NCBI RefSeq assembly: GCF_000189395.1
Contig: NZ_AEPB01000032.1
Span: forward strand, 1 to 64,000
Reading direction: 5' to 3'
DNA: 64,000 nt
DNA from: Planococcus donghaensis MPA1U2
GTDB taxonomy: Bacteria; Bacillota; Bacilli; Bacillales_A; Planococcaceae
A model generated the notes under the pieces. The model was given only the letters and a program-made list of their open reading frames with translations, was not told where the DNA came from and made no database searches. The number at the start of each line of letters is the position of its first letter. The first letter of the stretch is position 1. Positions 17,107 to 26,287 of this stretch are shown one piece after another. A program made the translations under genes and the position numbers.

Positions 17107-17538
17107 ATGTTCATGGGCGAATATCAACATAGCGTTGATGCAAAAGGACGGTTAATTATACCGGCTAAATTCCGTGAACTCTTGGGAGATCATTTTGTAA
17201 TCACTCGAGGTCTGGATCAGTGCTTATTTGGTTACACTATGGAAGAATGGCAGAAAATTGAAGAAAAGCTTAAAGAACTGCCGGTCACTAAAAAAGACGC
17301 ACGTGCTTTTACACGCTTTTTTTTCTCAGGTGCCTCAGAAGTGGAACTTGATAAGCAAGGGCGCGTCAATATACCGACGACATTAATTTCTTACGCGAAA
17401 CTTGAAAAAGAATGCATTATCTTAGGTGTGTCCAACCGTTTTGAAATATGGGCAAAAGATTCATGGGAAAGCTATTTTGCAGCATCCGAAGATTCCTTTA
17501 GTGAAATCGCGGAAAATTTAACTGATTTTGACTTTTAA
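17107..17538 (+). CDS. mraZ: Transcriptional regulator MraZ
   Basis: A 143-residue protein with two AbrB-like beta repeats, each with the family's basic motif: [15 protein letters not shown] (about residues 11-25) and [12 protein letters not shown] (about 82-93). MraZ forms a ring that binds repeats upstream of its own gene and regulates the mra/dcw cluster. Start is the ATG at 17107 giving MFMGEYQH, the near-universal N-terminus; the longer frame begins inside the operator. rsmH follows 20 bases later. Confidence 0.94.
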   Translation: MFMGEYQHSVDAKGRLIIPAKFRELLGDHFVITRGLDQCLFGYTMEEWQKIEEKLKELPVTKKDARAFTRFFFSGASEVELDKQGRVNIPTTLISYAKLEKECIILGVSNRFEIWAKDSWESYFAASEDSFSEIAENLTDFDF

Positions 17539-17558
17539 AAGTGAACGGGGGGAATGGA

Positions 17559-18497
17559 TTGTTCAATCACACCACGGTTTTACTGCATGAAACTGTCGAT
17601 GGTCTGAACGTTCGTCCTGATGGCATATATGTTGATTGTACGCTGGGCGGAGCAGGACACAGCGAATATTTGGTTCAGCAATTATCTGACCAAGGTCATT
17701 TATATTGTTTCGATCAAGACGCAACGGCGATAGCTCATGCAAAAGAAAAACTACAAGAGTATTTACATAGAATTACATTTATCCATGCCAACTTTAAATT
17801 TTTAAAAGAAGAATTGGAAATGCATGGAGTAGAAAAAGTTGATGGTATTCTATATGACTTAGGCGTTTCTTCTCCACAATTGGATACACCAGAACGAGGA
17901 TTTAGTTATCACAACGATGCACCTTTAGATATGCGAATGGACCAAAGTGCAGAACTAAGTGCTTATCACGTAGTAAATGAATGGTCTTTTGAAGATTTAG
18001 TAAGAATTTTTTATCGTTACGGCGAAGAGAAATTTTCAAAGCAAATTGCACGTAAAATCGAAGCGGCAAGAGAAAAGCAACCGATCGAAACTACGGGTCA
18101 GTTGGTGGAATGCATCAAAGATGGAATTCCTGCTTTTGCCCGTCGAAAAGGTGGTCATCCTGCCAAAAGAGTATTCCAAGCTATTCGTATCGCAGTAAAT
18201 GATGAATTAGGCGCTGCCGAAACATCTTTACAAGACGCAGTTAGCCTACTAGCAATTGGCGGAAGAATTAGCGTGATTACTTTCCATTCGTTAGAAGATC
18301 GACTATGTAAAGCGATTTTCAAAGAAGCCTCTTCATTACCTGAATTACCACCAAATTTACCGGTAATTCCTGATGGAATGGAACCAATCTTAAAACTAAT
18401 TACAAGAAAACCAATATTACCTTCTGAAGAAGAATTAGAGCATAATAATCGATCAAGGTCCGCTAAACTGCGGATTGCAGAAAAAATAAACGAGTAA
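17559..18497 (+). CDS. rsmH: 16S rRNA (cytosine1402-N4)-methyltransferase
   Basis: A 312-residue SAM-dependent methyltransferase (formerly MraW) that modifies C1402 in the 30S decoding centre. The SAM motif [13 protein letters not shown] is at about residues 27-39; [15 protein letters not shown] and TFHSLEDR are further signatures. I chose the TTG at 17559, which gives the conserved start [15 protein letters not shown] and has a GGGGGGA ribosome binding site at correct spacing. A GTG 18 bases upstream overlaps that site. Confidence 0.94.
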   Translation: MFNHTTVLLHETVDGLNVRPDGIYVDCTLGGAGHSEYLVQQLSDQGHLYCFDQDATAIAHAKEKLQEYLHRITFIHANFKFLKEELEMHGVEKVDGILYDLGVSSPQLDTPERGFSYHNDAPLDMRMDQSAELSAYHVVNEWSFEDLVRIFYRYGEEKFSKQIARKIEAAREKQPIETTGQLVECIKDGIPAFARRKGGHPAKRVFQAIRIAVNDELGAAETSLQDAVSLLAIGGRISVITFHSLEDRLCKAIFKEASSLPELPPNLPVIPDGMEPILKLITRKPILPSEEELEHNNRSRSAKLRIAEKINE

Positions 18498-18509
18498 GGA
18501 CGTGTTCAG

Positions 18510-18872
18510 ATGGCACTGAATGCAAGAACAGAAGATTACATCCAACAGCTGGCCGTACCTCAAAACCCGAGCCAGCAACAATCGATTAGAAAAAAAGGCT
18601 TAATCACAAAAGGTGAAAAAATTCTGTATACAACTTTTGTAGCAGTCTGTATTATGTGTGCATTACTGGTTTTGCAGAATCAGGCAACGATTCAAGCATC
18701 AACGCAGGAAATTCAAAAAATTGAACAATCAGTCAATGAAACAGCGAAGCAAAATACAGATTTGTCGGTACAGGTAAGTGAACTGTCTTCATATTCGCGC
18801 ATTTGGGCTAAAGCAAAAGAACTTGGCCTTAAATTAAATGAGCAAAATGTAAAGGTAGTGCCTGGACAATGA
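18510..18872 (+). CDS. ftsL: Cell division protein FtsL
   Basis: A 120-residue bitopic membrane protein: basic cytosolic N-terminus, one membrane segment at about residues 37-55, then an extracellular coiled coil (about 60-110). FtsL works with DivIC and DivIB in activating septal peptidoglycan synthesis. Sequence conservation is low, so the call rests on topology, length and its fixed place between rsmH and the class B PBP. The last codons overlap pbpB (ATGA). Confidence 0.9.
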   Translation: MALNARTEDYIQQLAVPQNPSQQQSIRKKGLITKGEKILYTTFVAVCIMCALLVLQNQATIQASTQEIQKIEQSVNETAKQNTDLSVQVSELSSYSRIWAKAKELGLKLNEQNVKVVPGQ

Positions 18873-21220
18873 AGAAAAAGTTTCGGTTTCAAGGAGGAGC
18901 CTTTCTGCTATTTTTGTTATTCGCAGGGCTCTTTTTCCTTTTATTGGCGAGAATTGTAACAATACAAGCCACGGGGAAAGTGGAAGGACAAGAATTGGCT
19001 GCTAAAGCTGCAGCGAAATACAGTCAAGAAGAAGTGTTGACGGCAGAACGCGGGCGCATTATCGATCGCAATGGCGAAATAATAGCTGAAGATACACTCA
19101 CCTATAAGCTAGTCGCAGTGCTCGATGAATCGGTTACGCAAAAAGCAAGTGATCCGCAACATGTGGTAGATATTGAAGAAACCGCTAAGAAATTAGCGGG
19201 ATATTTGGATACTTCTGAAGAAAAAATTCTGGAAATATTAAAGAATGGTGTCGAAAAAGATCGCTATCAAGTAGAATTTGGTTCTGCTGGTCGTGAAATT
19301 AGTCACACGCAGATGCTAGCCATGAAGGAAGAAGACATTCCAGGTCTTCTATTTGTTCGAGATTTAAAAAGATTATATCCTAACGGTGTTTTTGCTTCTC
19401 ATTTAATTGGCTATGCAATGAAAGAAGAGCTAGAAAATGGTGAAACAAAAACAACCGGAAGAATGGGTCTTGAATCGATTCATAACGACGTGTTAACAGG
19501 GAAAAATGGCAAAATGGAATTTGATACGGACAAGTGGGGCTTTTTACTGCCAAACAATGAATCTGCGATCACTCCAGCCGTAAACGGAGCGGACGTTCAA
19601 CTCACATTGGATAAAACGTTGCAAAATTTCTTAGAAGATGCAATGACTGGCGTGCAGGAAGAGTACGACCCAACACGAATGATTGCAGTAATCGCAGATC
19701 CTAAAACAGGTGAAATATTAGCGATGTCACAACGTCCAACATTTGATCCGAATACGCGAGAAGGTCTATCAGACAATTGGCTAAACGAAAGTATCGAATT
19801 AACAATTGAACCCGGTTCACCGATGAAAATGTTTACATTAGCCGCAGCTATTGAAGAAGGTAAATGGGATCCTAATGCGACTTATAAATCGGGTACATAT
19901 ACTTTACTTGATAGTAAAATCGGAGATCACAACAGTGGTCGAGGGTGGGGAACGATTTCATTCTTAGAAGGCTTCCAACGTTCATCTAACGTTTCAATGG
20001 CTTATTTGCTAGAACGTCTTGGAGCAGATACTTTCATGAACTATGTAGATGCTTTTGGTTTCGGAGAACAAACAGGCATCGATTTGCCTAAAGAAGCATC
20101 TGGTAAAATCTTGAACCAATGGCCGATAAATAAATTAACGACTGCATACGGGCAAGGTTCTACAGTTACGCCTATTCAAATGATTCAAGCGGCGTCTGCC
20201 ATTGCTAACGACGGAGTCATGATGAAACCGTATGTAATCGATCAAATCAAAAATTCCGATACAGGAAAAGTAACAGTTAAAAGCGAACCACAAGAAGCAG
20301 GTCAGCCAATTTCAGCTGAAACCGCAAATCAAGTTAAAGAAGTATTAGCTTCGACTGTCACTTCTGATGTGGGCTCAGCGAGAGGGTTTGCATTAAAAGA
20401 TTATACAGTTGCAGGAAAAACTGGGACAGCGCAAGTACCAAAAGAAGGTGGCGGATATTTAACAGGTAGAAATAATTACTTGTTCTCCTTTTTAGGTATG
20501 GCTCCTGCAGATGATCCGGAATTGCTTATCTATATCGGTGTTCAACAACCTAATGTGCCAGCTAACGAGTACGGTTCTGTACCAGTAGCGAAAATCTTTA
20601 CTTCCGTAATGGAGAATAGTCTAAAGTATTTAAACATCGAACCAGAAAATATGGCTGAAGCAGCAACGGTTCCTGTGGAAGAATATACAGGTAAAACAGT
20701 GACACAAGCGACTGAAGCTTTACAGGAGTTGGGTATTGAAGTTGAAGTGATAGGGAATACCGAAGAGATTATCTCACAGTACCCAGAAGTCGGAAATGCT
20801 GTTTTAAAAGGTGGCCGAGTGGTCCTACAAACAGCTGGAGACACAACTTTACCTGATTTTACTGGATGGTCTAAAAGAGAATTGCTTGCTTATCAAGCTT
20901 TAAGCGGTTTAGCGCTAGAAATTGCTGGGCAAGGTTATGCGATGACGCAAAGCGTTGAAGCAGGACAGCTTGTCGTAGGGAGCGATCCCGTAATTATTGA
21001 ACTTTATCCACCTGAGATTTTTTATCCTGCTCAAGCAAAAGAGCAAGAAGAAAATCTAGAAGAAGATCAAATTCCGCCTGAACAAGAAGTGATAGAAGAC
21101 ACGGGTTCTGAAACCATAGTAGAAGAAGCGGAAAATGAAGTCCCAATAGAACCAGAAACACAACCAAATACAGAAGCACAAGCAAATATAGAATCACAAA
21201 CAGACGAATCTACTGAGTAG
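18869..21220 (+). CDS. pbpB: Division-specific class B penicillin-binding protein with PASTA domains
   Basis: A 783-residue transpeptidase for septal cross-linking (PBP 2B of Bacillus, PBP1 of Staphylococcus). A membrane anchor spans residues 11-31, followed by the dimerisation region and the transpeptidase. Catalytic motifs are S317-P-M-K320, S372-S-N374 and K517-T-G519. Two PASTA domains lie at about 605-730. The final 55 or so residues are a Glu/Pro/Gln/Thr-rich, strongly acidic extracellular tail. In B. subtilis spoVD and murE follow; here mraY follows directly. Confidence 0.93.
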   Translation: MKKKFRFQGGAFLLFLLFAGLFFLLLARIVTIQATGKVEGQELAAKAAAKYSQEEVLTAERGRIIDRNGEIIAEDTLTYKLVAVLDESVTQKASDPQHVVDIEETAKKLAGYLDTSEEKILEILKNGVEKDRYQVEFGSAGREISHTQMLAMKEEDIPGLLFVRDLKRLYPNGVFASHLIGYAMKEELENGETKTTGRMGLESIHNDVLTGKNGKMEFDTDKWGFLLPNNESAITPAVNGADVQLTLDKTLQNFLEDAMTGVQEEYDPTRMIAVIADPKTGEILAMSQRPTFDPNTREGLSDNWLNESIELTIEPGSPMKMFTLAAAIEEGKWDPNATYKSGTYTLLDSKIGDHNSGRGWGTISFLEGFQRSSNVSMAYLLERLGADTFMNYVDAFGFGEQTGIDLPKEASGKILNQWPINKLTTAYGQGSTVTPIQMIQAASAIANDGVMMKPYVIDQIKNSDTGKVTVKSEPQEAGQPISAETANQVKEVLASTVTSDVGSARGFALKDYTVAGKTGTAQVPKEGGGYLTGRNNYLFSFLGMAPADDPELLIYIGVQQPNVPANEYGSVPVAKIFTSVMENSLKYLNIEPENMAEAATVPVEEYTGKTVTQATEALQELGIEVEVIGNTEEIISQYPEVGNAVLKGGRVVLQTAGDTTLPDFTGWSKRELLAYQALSGLALEIAGQGYAMTQSVEAGQLVVGSDPVIIELYPPEIFYPAQAKEQEENLEEDQIPPEQEVIEDTGSETIVEEAENEVPIEPETQPNTEAQANIESQTDESTE

Positions 21221-21245
21221 TCTTGTGTTTAAAGGAGTTATACAA

Positions 21246-22214
21246 ATGAGTACTTTTACACTAATGAGCCTCGGAATTACTTTATTACTGACAGTTATCT
21301 TAATGCCGGTATTTATCCCGTTATTGAAACGAATGAAATTTGGACAAAGCATTCGAGAAGAAGGACCTGAATCACACATGAAGAAAACAGGCACTCCCAC
21401 TATGGGAGGACTTGTTTTCTTAATCGCTATAATTATTACGGTGTTAGTAGTTGCTTTTATCGCTGGATTATTAACTGCTAAAGTATGGATTTTACTTTTG
21501 GTACTTTTCGGTTATGGATTGATCGGCTTTTTGGATGACTTTATCAAAGTAGTGTTAAAAAGAAATCTTGGGCTAACGTCTTTACAAAAATTAATCGCTC
21601 AAATCATTATCGCTGTCGTATCATTCTTTGTGTTAAGTGGTAGTGACTTCGAGACAGGGGTCAATATCCCCTTTACAAACATTTCCATTGAGTTATCATG
21701 GCTATATGTGTTCTTTATCATCTTTTGGTTGGTTGGGTTTTCTAATGCAGTTAACTTAACGGATGGACTGGATGGGTTAGTAGCAGGAACAGCATCAATC
21801 GCTTTTGCCGCTTTTGGTGTACTAGCGATCTATCAAGGTGAAATGGCGATTGCGATTTTCACTTTCTCTGTAACAGGTGGCTTGTTAGGATTCTTGATTT
21901 TTAATAAATACCCGGCAAAAGTTTTCATGGGAGATACAGGTTCGTTAGCTTTAGGTGGCGCATTGGCAATGGTTTCTATTTTGCTAAAACAGGAATTATT
22001 ATTGCTAATAATCGGTCTTGTGTTTGTTCTAGAAACAGCTTCGGTTATTTTACAAGTTGGTAGTTTTAAATTGCGTCAAAAACGAATTTTTAAAATGAGT
22101 CCTATTCACCATCATTTTGAATTGAGCGGATGGTCGGAATGGAAAGTAGTTATTGTATTCTGGTCAGTCGGTCTTATTAGTGCGGCAATTGCCGTCTTTT
22201 TGGAGGTAATGTAA
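21246..22214 (+). CDS. mraY: Phospho-N-acetylmuramoyl-pentapeptide transferase
   Basis: A 322-residue polytopic enzyme with about ten membrane helices that makes lipid I from UDP-MurNAc-pentapeptide and undecaprenyl phosphate. Signatures visible: HMKKTGTPTMGGL near residue 45, FLDDFIKV, NAVNLTDGLDGL with the catalytic aspartate, KVFMGDTGS, and the C-terminal SPIHHHFE. The start is the ATG at 21246 behind AAGGAG; an upstream TTG at 21225 is unlikely. Its stop directly abuts the murD start. Confidence 0.95.
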   Translation: MSTFTLMSLGITLLLTVILMPVFIPLLKRMKFGQSIREEGPESHMKKTGTPTMGGLVFLIAIIITVLVVAFIAGLLTAKVWILLLVLFGYGLIGFLDDFIKVVLKRNLGLTSLQKLIAQIIIAVVSFFVLSGSDFETGVNIPFTNISIELSWLYVFFIIFWLVGFSNAVNLTDGLDGLVAGTASIAFAAFGVLAIYQGEMAIAIFTFSVTGGLLGFLIFNKYPAKVFMGDTGSLALGGALAMVSILLKQELLLLIIGLVFVLETASVILQVGSFKLRQKRIFKMSPIHHHFELSGWSEWKVVIVFWSVGLISAAIAVFLEVM

Positions 22215-23579
22215 ATGAAGGAAGCTCCACAACTCTATCAAAAGAAAGTTCTGGTTTTAGGATTAGCGAAAAGTGGATTTACAGCCGCCCGAATTTTAAA
22301 TAAACTCGGTGCATTTGTAACTGTGAACGATTCTAAGCCTTTTGAAGAAAATCCTGAAGCGCAAGAATTATTAAATATGGGTGTCACCGTAATTTGTGGG
22401 AGACACCCAGAAGACCTTCTAGAAGAAGGTTTTGAATTGGTTGTTAAAAACCCAGGTATTCCTTATACAAACATCTTAATTCAATCCGCTATGCAAAAGA
22501 AAATTCCAGTATGGACGGAAATTGAATTGGCTTATTTGATTAGTGAAGCCCCATTTATAGGGATTACTGGTTCGAATGGTAAAACAACAACAACTACGTT
22601 ATTGTTCCATATGTTAAACCAAGACAATAAAAATCCATTAATCGCTGGAAATATCGGCACAGTGGCAAGTGGAGTTGCAGAGAAAGCAAAACCCGAAAAT
22701 GTTATTGTGACGGAACTGTCATCATTCCAACTAAAAGGGACGGAAGCTTTCCGCCCAACAATCGCCATAATTACGAATATTTATGAAGCGCATTTGGATT
22801 ATCACGGATCAATCGAAGATTACCGTGCTTCTAAAATGAAGCTTACTTCAAACCAAACAGCGGAAGATTATTTTATTTATAATGCTGACCAACCGTTGCT
22901 AGTCGAGCACGCAAAAAACTGCAAAGCAAAATTGGTGCCTTTTACACTTAAAGGACGAACTGAAGAAAGCGTCAGTGCAGATGAAAACTATGTATATTGG
23001 CAAGGCGAAGAGCTAATTGAACGTTCGAAAATCATGTTAGCTGGCCAGCATAATTTAGAAAATATTTTAGCTGCGACAGCGGCAACGCTAATTCAAGGTG
23101 GAACAAAAGAAACCATCATTCGTGTTCTTACGTCATTTACAGGCGTAAAACATCGATCGCAGTTTATTAAAGAATGGCAAGGTCGTAAATTTTACAACGA
23201 TTCAAAAGCCACCAATGCTTTGGCAACAAAAAGTGCATTAGAAGCTTTTCCAGAGAATATCATATTATTGGCTGGTGGCTTAGAGCGTAACCATTCATTG
23301 GATGAAATTCGACCATTTATGGACCGTGTCAAGGTATTGGTGACTTTTGGAGAAACGGCACAACGATTTACTACATTTGCAGAAGAAAGTGGTGTGAAGA
23401 CCATTATTCAAGCAGGTAAAATGGATGATGCAGTCGAAAAAGCGATCCAAGCGTCAGCAGATGGCGATACCATCTTATTGTCACCTGCATGCGCAAGCTG
23501 GGATCAGTACGATAGTTTTGAAATTCGAGGAGATGCTTTCATTTCCGCAGTCCATCAAATGACGGAAGCGAACGAATAA
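22215..23579 (+). CDS. murD: UDP-N-acetylmuramoylalanine--D-glutamate ligase
   Basis: A 454-residue cytosolic Mur ligase adding D-glutamate to UDP-MurNAc-L-Ala. The N-terminal Rossmann-like region has LGLAKSG; the ATP loop GITGSNGKTTTTTL lies at about residues 115-128; the ligase signatures SSFQL and HRSQFI and the C-terminal SPACASWDQ follow. It starts with no gap after mraY, with GGAGGT inside the mraY 3' end. In B. subtilis spoVE, murG and murB would come next; here divIB follows after 19 bases. Confidence 0.95.
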   Translation: MKEAPQLYQKKVLVLGLAKSGFTAARILNKLGAFVTVNDSKPFEENPEAQELLNMGVTVICGRHPEDLLEEGFELVVKNPGIPYTNILIQSAMQKKIPVWTEIELAYLISEAPFIGITGSNGKTTTTTLLFHMLNQDNKNPLIAGNIGTVASGVAEKAKPENVIVTELSSFQLKGTEAFRPTIAIITNIYEAHLDYHGSIEDYRASKMKLTSNQTAEDYFIYNADQPLLVEHAKNCKAKLVPFTLKGRTEESVSADENYVYWQGEELIERSKIMLAGQHNLENILAATAATLIQGGTKETIIRVLTSFTGVKHRSQFIKEWQGRKFYNDSKATNALATKSALEAFPENIILLAGGLERNHSLDEIRPFMDRVKVLVTFGETAQRFTTFAEESGVKTIIQAGKMDDAVEKAIQASADGDTILLSPACASWDQYDSFEIRGDAFISAVHQMTEANE

Positions 23580-23598
23580 AAGATAAGGGGCAGCAATT

Positions 23599-24384
23599 AT
23601 GGACAAAGTGATTGACATCGAAGAACGCATCCCATCGCTCCGCGATCGACGGAAAAAAAGAACCAATCGCAAGTTCGTGGCGCTGTTGCTCATTTTTCTC
23701 ACTTTGCTTGCCGTACTTTTATACAGCCAGTCGAAGTACAGTGAAATCCACACCATCACTATAGAAGGGGCTGTTCTTTTTAATCAGAAAAGCTATCAGG
23801 CAGCAAGTGGATTAGCAATCGGAGATTCAATGTGGTCATTCGATACGCGAGCTGTTGCGCAACAACTAGAAAAGTTGGAGTGGGTGGAAAAAGCATCGGT
23901 TAAAAAAAATTGGTTAACCGGTGTTGAAATTGATTTGAAAGAATATGTTCAAATGGGCTATTTAGATCGTGGGAATAGTTATCAAATTGTTTTATCAAAC
24001 AATCTAGCACTCAAACAGCCAGTAACGGTTATTGATGGTCCGATTTATTCGAATTTTGATGACGAGAAAAAAAGAGAGAAATTGATTAACCAATTAGCGG
24101 AAATCAATCCAGAAGTTTTACAATTAATTTCTCAAATTATTTTAGATTCCAAAGAAAAAGATGCGGATTTTGTAACTTTGTATATGAATGATGGAAACGA
24201 AATTCACGGGATCTTGAGTACATTGGCTGAGAAGATAAATTATTATCCATCTGTCGTCTCGCAATTAGAAGAAGATCAAAAAGGCGTAATTGATATGGAA
24301 GTCGGAATCTATTTCCGCTCTTATGCAGATGCTTATGGTTTTGCAGAGGAGGTTCCAGAAGATGAAAACGCCGAAGAGGAGTAA
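23599..24384 (+). CDS. divIB: Cell division protein DivIB/FtsQ
   Basis: A 261-residue bitopic protein: cytosolic basic N-terminus (RRKKRTNRK), one membrane helix at about residues 27-46, an extracellular POTRA domain (about 50-120, starting IHTITIEGA) and the beta domain, ending in an acidic tail. It stabilises the FtsL-DivIC complex at the septum. The ATG follows AAGGGG. Its 3' end overlaps ylxW by 23 bases. Confidence 0.92.
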   Translation: MDKVIDIEERIPSLRDRRKKRTNRKFVALLLIFLTLLAVLLYSQSKYSEIHTITIEGAVLFNQKSYQAASGLAIGDSMWSFDTRAVAQQLEKLEWVEKASVKKNWLTGVEIDLKEYVQMGYLDRGNSYQIVLSNNLALKQPVTVIDGPIYSNFDDEKKREKLINQLAEINPEVLQLISQIILDSKEKDADFVTLYMNDGNEIHGILSTLAEKINYYPSVVSQLEEDQKGVIDMEVGIYFRSYADAYGFAEEVPEDENAEEE

Positions 24385-25087
24385 TCGCAAAAATTTCAGC
24401 AAATCGATTGTTTTTTCATTAGTATTTTTAGTTCTTGGATTTATCATGGCCTACTCCTATAGTCTTTCCAGTGCTAACAAAGAGACGGAAGGCTATACGG
24501 GTGGGGCCTTTTTTGAACAAGAAGAACGGTATCGAAAAGAGTTAATCAATCAACAAGAGCGCAATAAAGCTTTGCGAGATGAATTGCAAGAAAAGCAAAG
24601 CGAAGTTCAAGAGTTTGAAAAATCCTTTGCAGATGGTGAAAATCGCTATACAGAATATGCAAAAGAAGCAGAAGAGCTCAGAAGGTATCTCGGTCTAGTG
24701 CCAGTTCAAGGAAGCGGCTTAAAAGTAACGTTGCAAGACGGTGATTACAACCCTAACTCAGTTAACCCAAATGACTATATTGTTCATGAAAGTCATGTTT
24801 TTCAAGTGATTAATGAATTGTATATTTCAGGTGCAGAAGCGATTTCGATTAATGGTCAGCGTATTCATAGCAACTCCTATATTGTATGTACCGGACCGGT
24901 TATTACAGTAGACGGTGTACAATACCCAGCTCCATTTGTGATTGAAGCTATCGGTGAACCAAAAGTATTGTCTTCTTCAATGAAATTAACTGGCGGAATT
25001 ATGGATCAATTAGTTAACGATAATGTTATCGTTACATTGGATGAGGGGTTAATCATTAAAATGCCTGCTTTACTTACGGAATCATGA
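24362..25087 (+). CDS. ylxW: DUF881 family protein YlxW
   Basis: A 241-residue protein with one N-terminal membrane helix (about residues 13-33), a coiled coil (about 50-100) and a DUF881 domain (about 105-238) containing VNELYISGAEAISINGQRI. Function is unknown; ylxW and ylxX are linked genomically to division genes. The true start is the ATG at 24362 within the divIB 3' end (GAGGAGG upstream), not the longer frame overlapping divIB. It is followed by its paralogue after 16 bases. Confidence 0.88.
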   Translation: MKTPKRSNRKNFSKSIVFSLVFLVLGFIMAYSYSLSSANKETEGYTGGAFFEQEERYRKELINQQERNKALRDELQEKQSEVQEFEKSFADGENRYTEYAKEAEELRRYLGLVPVQGSGLKVTLQDGDYNPNSVNPNDYIVHESHVFQVINELYISGAEAISINGQRIHSNSYIVCTGPVITVDGVQYPAPFVIEAIGEPKVLSSSMKLTGGIMDQLVNDNVIVTLDEGLIIKMPALLTES

Positions 25088-25103
25088 GTAAGGAGGAAAT
25101 TTT

Positions 25104-25820
25104 GTGAAGAAAAAGGTTTTCACTCGATTTACAGCGATACTATTTTTAATCGGTTTGATGACCGCCATACAATATAATACGATCAACGAACCCGACAGAC
25201 GCGATACGCGAGATGTATGGGAAGTAAGACAAGAATTATCAAGAGAAAAAAAGTTGCATTCACAATTGCTATCAGAAATAGGGACGCTTGACGAAACATT
25301 AAACAAATACAATATAGCAGCTGATGAAAGTCCGGAACAAGCGTTACGTGAAACTGCTGGTGAACTAAGGGTTGCAGTTGGATTAGCAGAAACAACTGGT
25401 CCTGGCTTCGAGGTTTTGGTTGAACCGTCGATGGAAGCGGTTGCGTTAGGATTGGCAATCGAAGGAATTTCACCGGACTTGCTTATTCGACTTGTTAATG
25501 AAATCAATCGGTATGATGCTCTTTATGTATCGATAGATGGAAAGCGGATTATAAACACGACTTCAATAAGAGACATAAACGGTCAGACCTCTGTAAATGC
25601 GAAACCGGTTGAAACACCACCATTTTCAATAAAAATTATTTCTAAGTCGATGGATGACGCAGAAAAGCTGTATAATCATTTATTGGCATCCCGTATTCTA
25701 GATGATTTTTATATCGATAATATGTCACTAGCAGTTTCAGTGCCACAAAGCGATATGGTAATCGAAGCATATGATGGCATTATAGACACTAAATATTTAC
25801 AGGCAATAGAGGGGGAATAG
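25104..25820 (+). CDS. ylxX: DUF881 family protein YlxX
   Basis: A 238-residue paralogue of YlxW: membrane helix at about residues 7-23, a short coiled coil, then a DUF881 domain with VNEINRYDALYVSIDGKRIINTT broken here by its core VSIDGKRI. GTG start with AAGGAGG at ideal spacing. The tandem pair probably arose by duplication and may form a heteromeric extracytoplasmic complex; this is inference. Two bases separate it from sbp. Confidence 0.88.
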   Translation: MKKKVFTRFTAILFLIGLMTAIQYNTINEPDRRDTRDVWEVRQELSREKKLHSQLLSEIGTLDETLNKYNIAADESPEQALRETAGELRVAVGLAETTGPGFEVLVEPSMEAVALGLAIEGISPDLLIRLVNEINRYDALYVSIDGKRIINTTSIRDINGQTSVNAKPVETPPFSIKIISKSMDDAEKLYNHLLASRILDDFYIDNMSLAVSVPQSDMVIEAYDGIIDTKYLQAIEGE

Positions 25821-25822
25821 CG

Positions 25823-26185
25823 ATGTGGCTATCCATTTTAGGTTTATTACTCGGTATTTCGCTTGGTCTTCTGACGGATATGCAAATCCCTCCAGAATAT
25901 GCCAATTATTTGTCCATAGCCGTATTGGCGTCACTTGATACACTTTTTGGCGGAATACGTGCTCATTTACAGCAAGTGTATGATGATAAAGTTTTTGTTT
26001 CTGGATTCTTTTTTAACATCGCACTAGCAGCGGGCCTTGCTTTTCTTGGTGTTCATTTAGGAGTCGATTTGTATTTAGCTGCAATTTTCGCATTCGGTGT
26101 TCGGCTATTTCAAAATATAGCGGTTATTCGACGCATTATTTTAGCAAAATGGGCTGAAAAAAAAGAAGTTAGAGAAACAATTTGA
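25823..26185 (+). CDS. sbp: Small basic protein Sbp (DUF1290)
   Basis: A 120-residue membrane protein of the DUF1290 family with three to four hydrophobic segments (about residues 3-20, 27-42, 60-80, 84-102). LTDMQIPPEYANYLSIA and SLDTLFGGIRA are family signatures. It always precedes ftsA in Bacillaceae; function unknown. The ATG follows a GAGGGGG site at the end of ylxX. Confidence 0.9.
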   Translation: MWLSILGLLLGISLGLLTDMQIPPEYANYLSIAVLASLDTLFGGIRAHLQQVYDDKVFVSGFFFNIALAAGLAFLGVHLGVDLYLAAIFAFGVRLFQNIAVIRRIILAKWAEKKEVRETI

Positions 26186-26223
26186 ATAATTCAAGGAAAT
26201 TTATTTAAGTTTTGCGATTTTCT

Positions 26224-26252
26224 TAGACAAGGTGCACGATATGCAATAGAAT
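26224..26252 (+). promoter_or_regulatory. Probable promoter of ftsA-ftsZ
   Basis: TAGACA, 17 bp, TAGAAT, about 35 bases before the ftsA start. A separate ftsAZ promoter here agrees with the known arrangement in B. subtilis. Confidence 0.6.
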
Positions 26253-26287
26253 ATAAGTACAGCAGTTTAATAAGGAGGTGCCACGAA

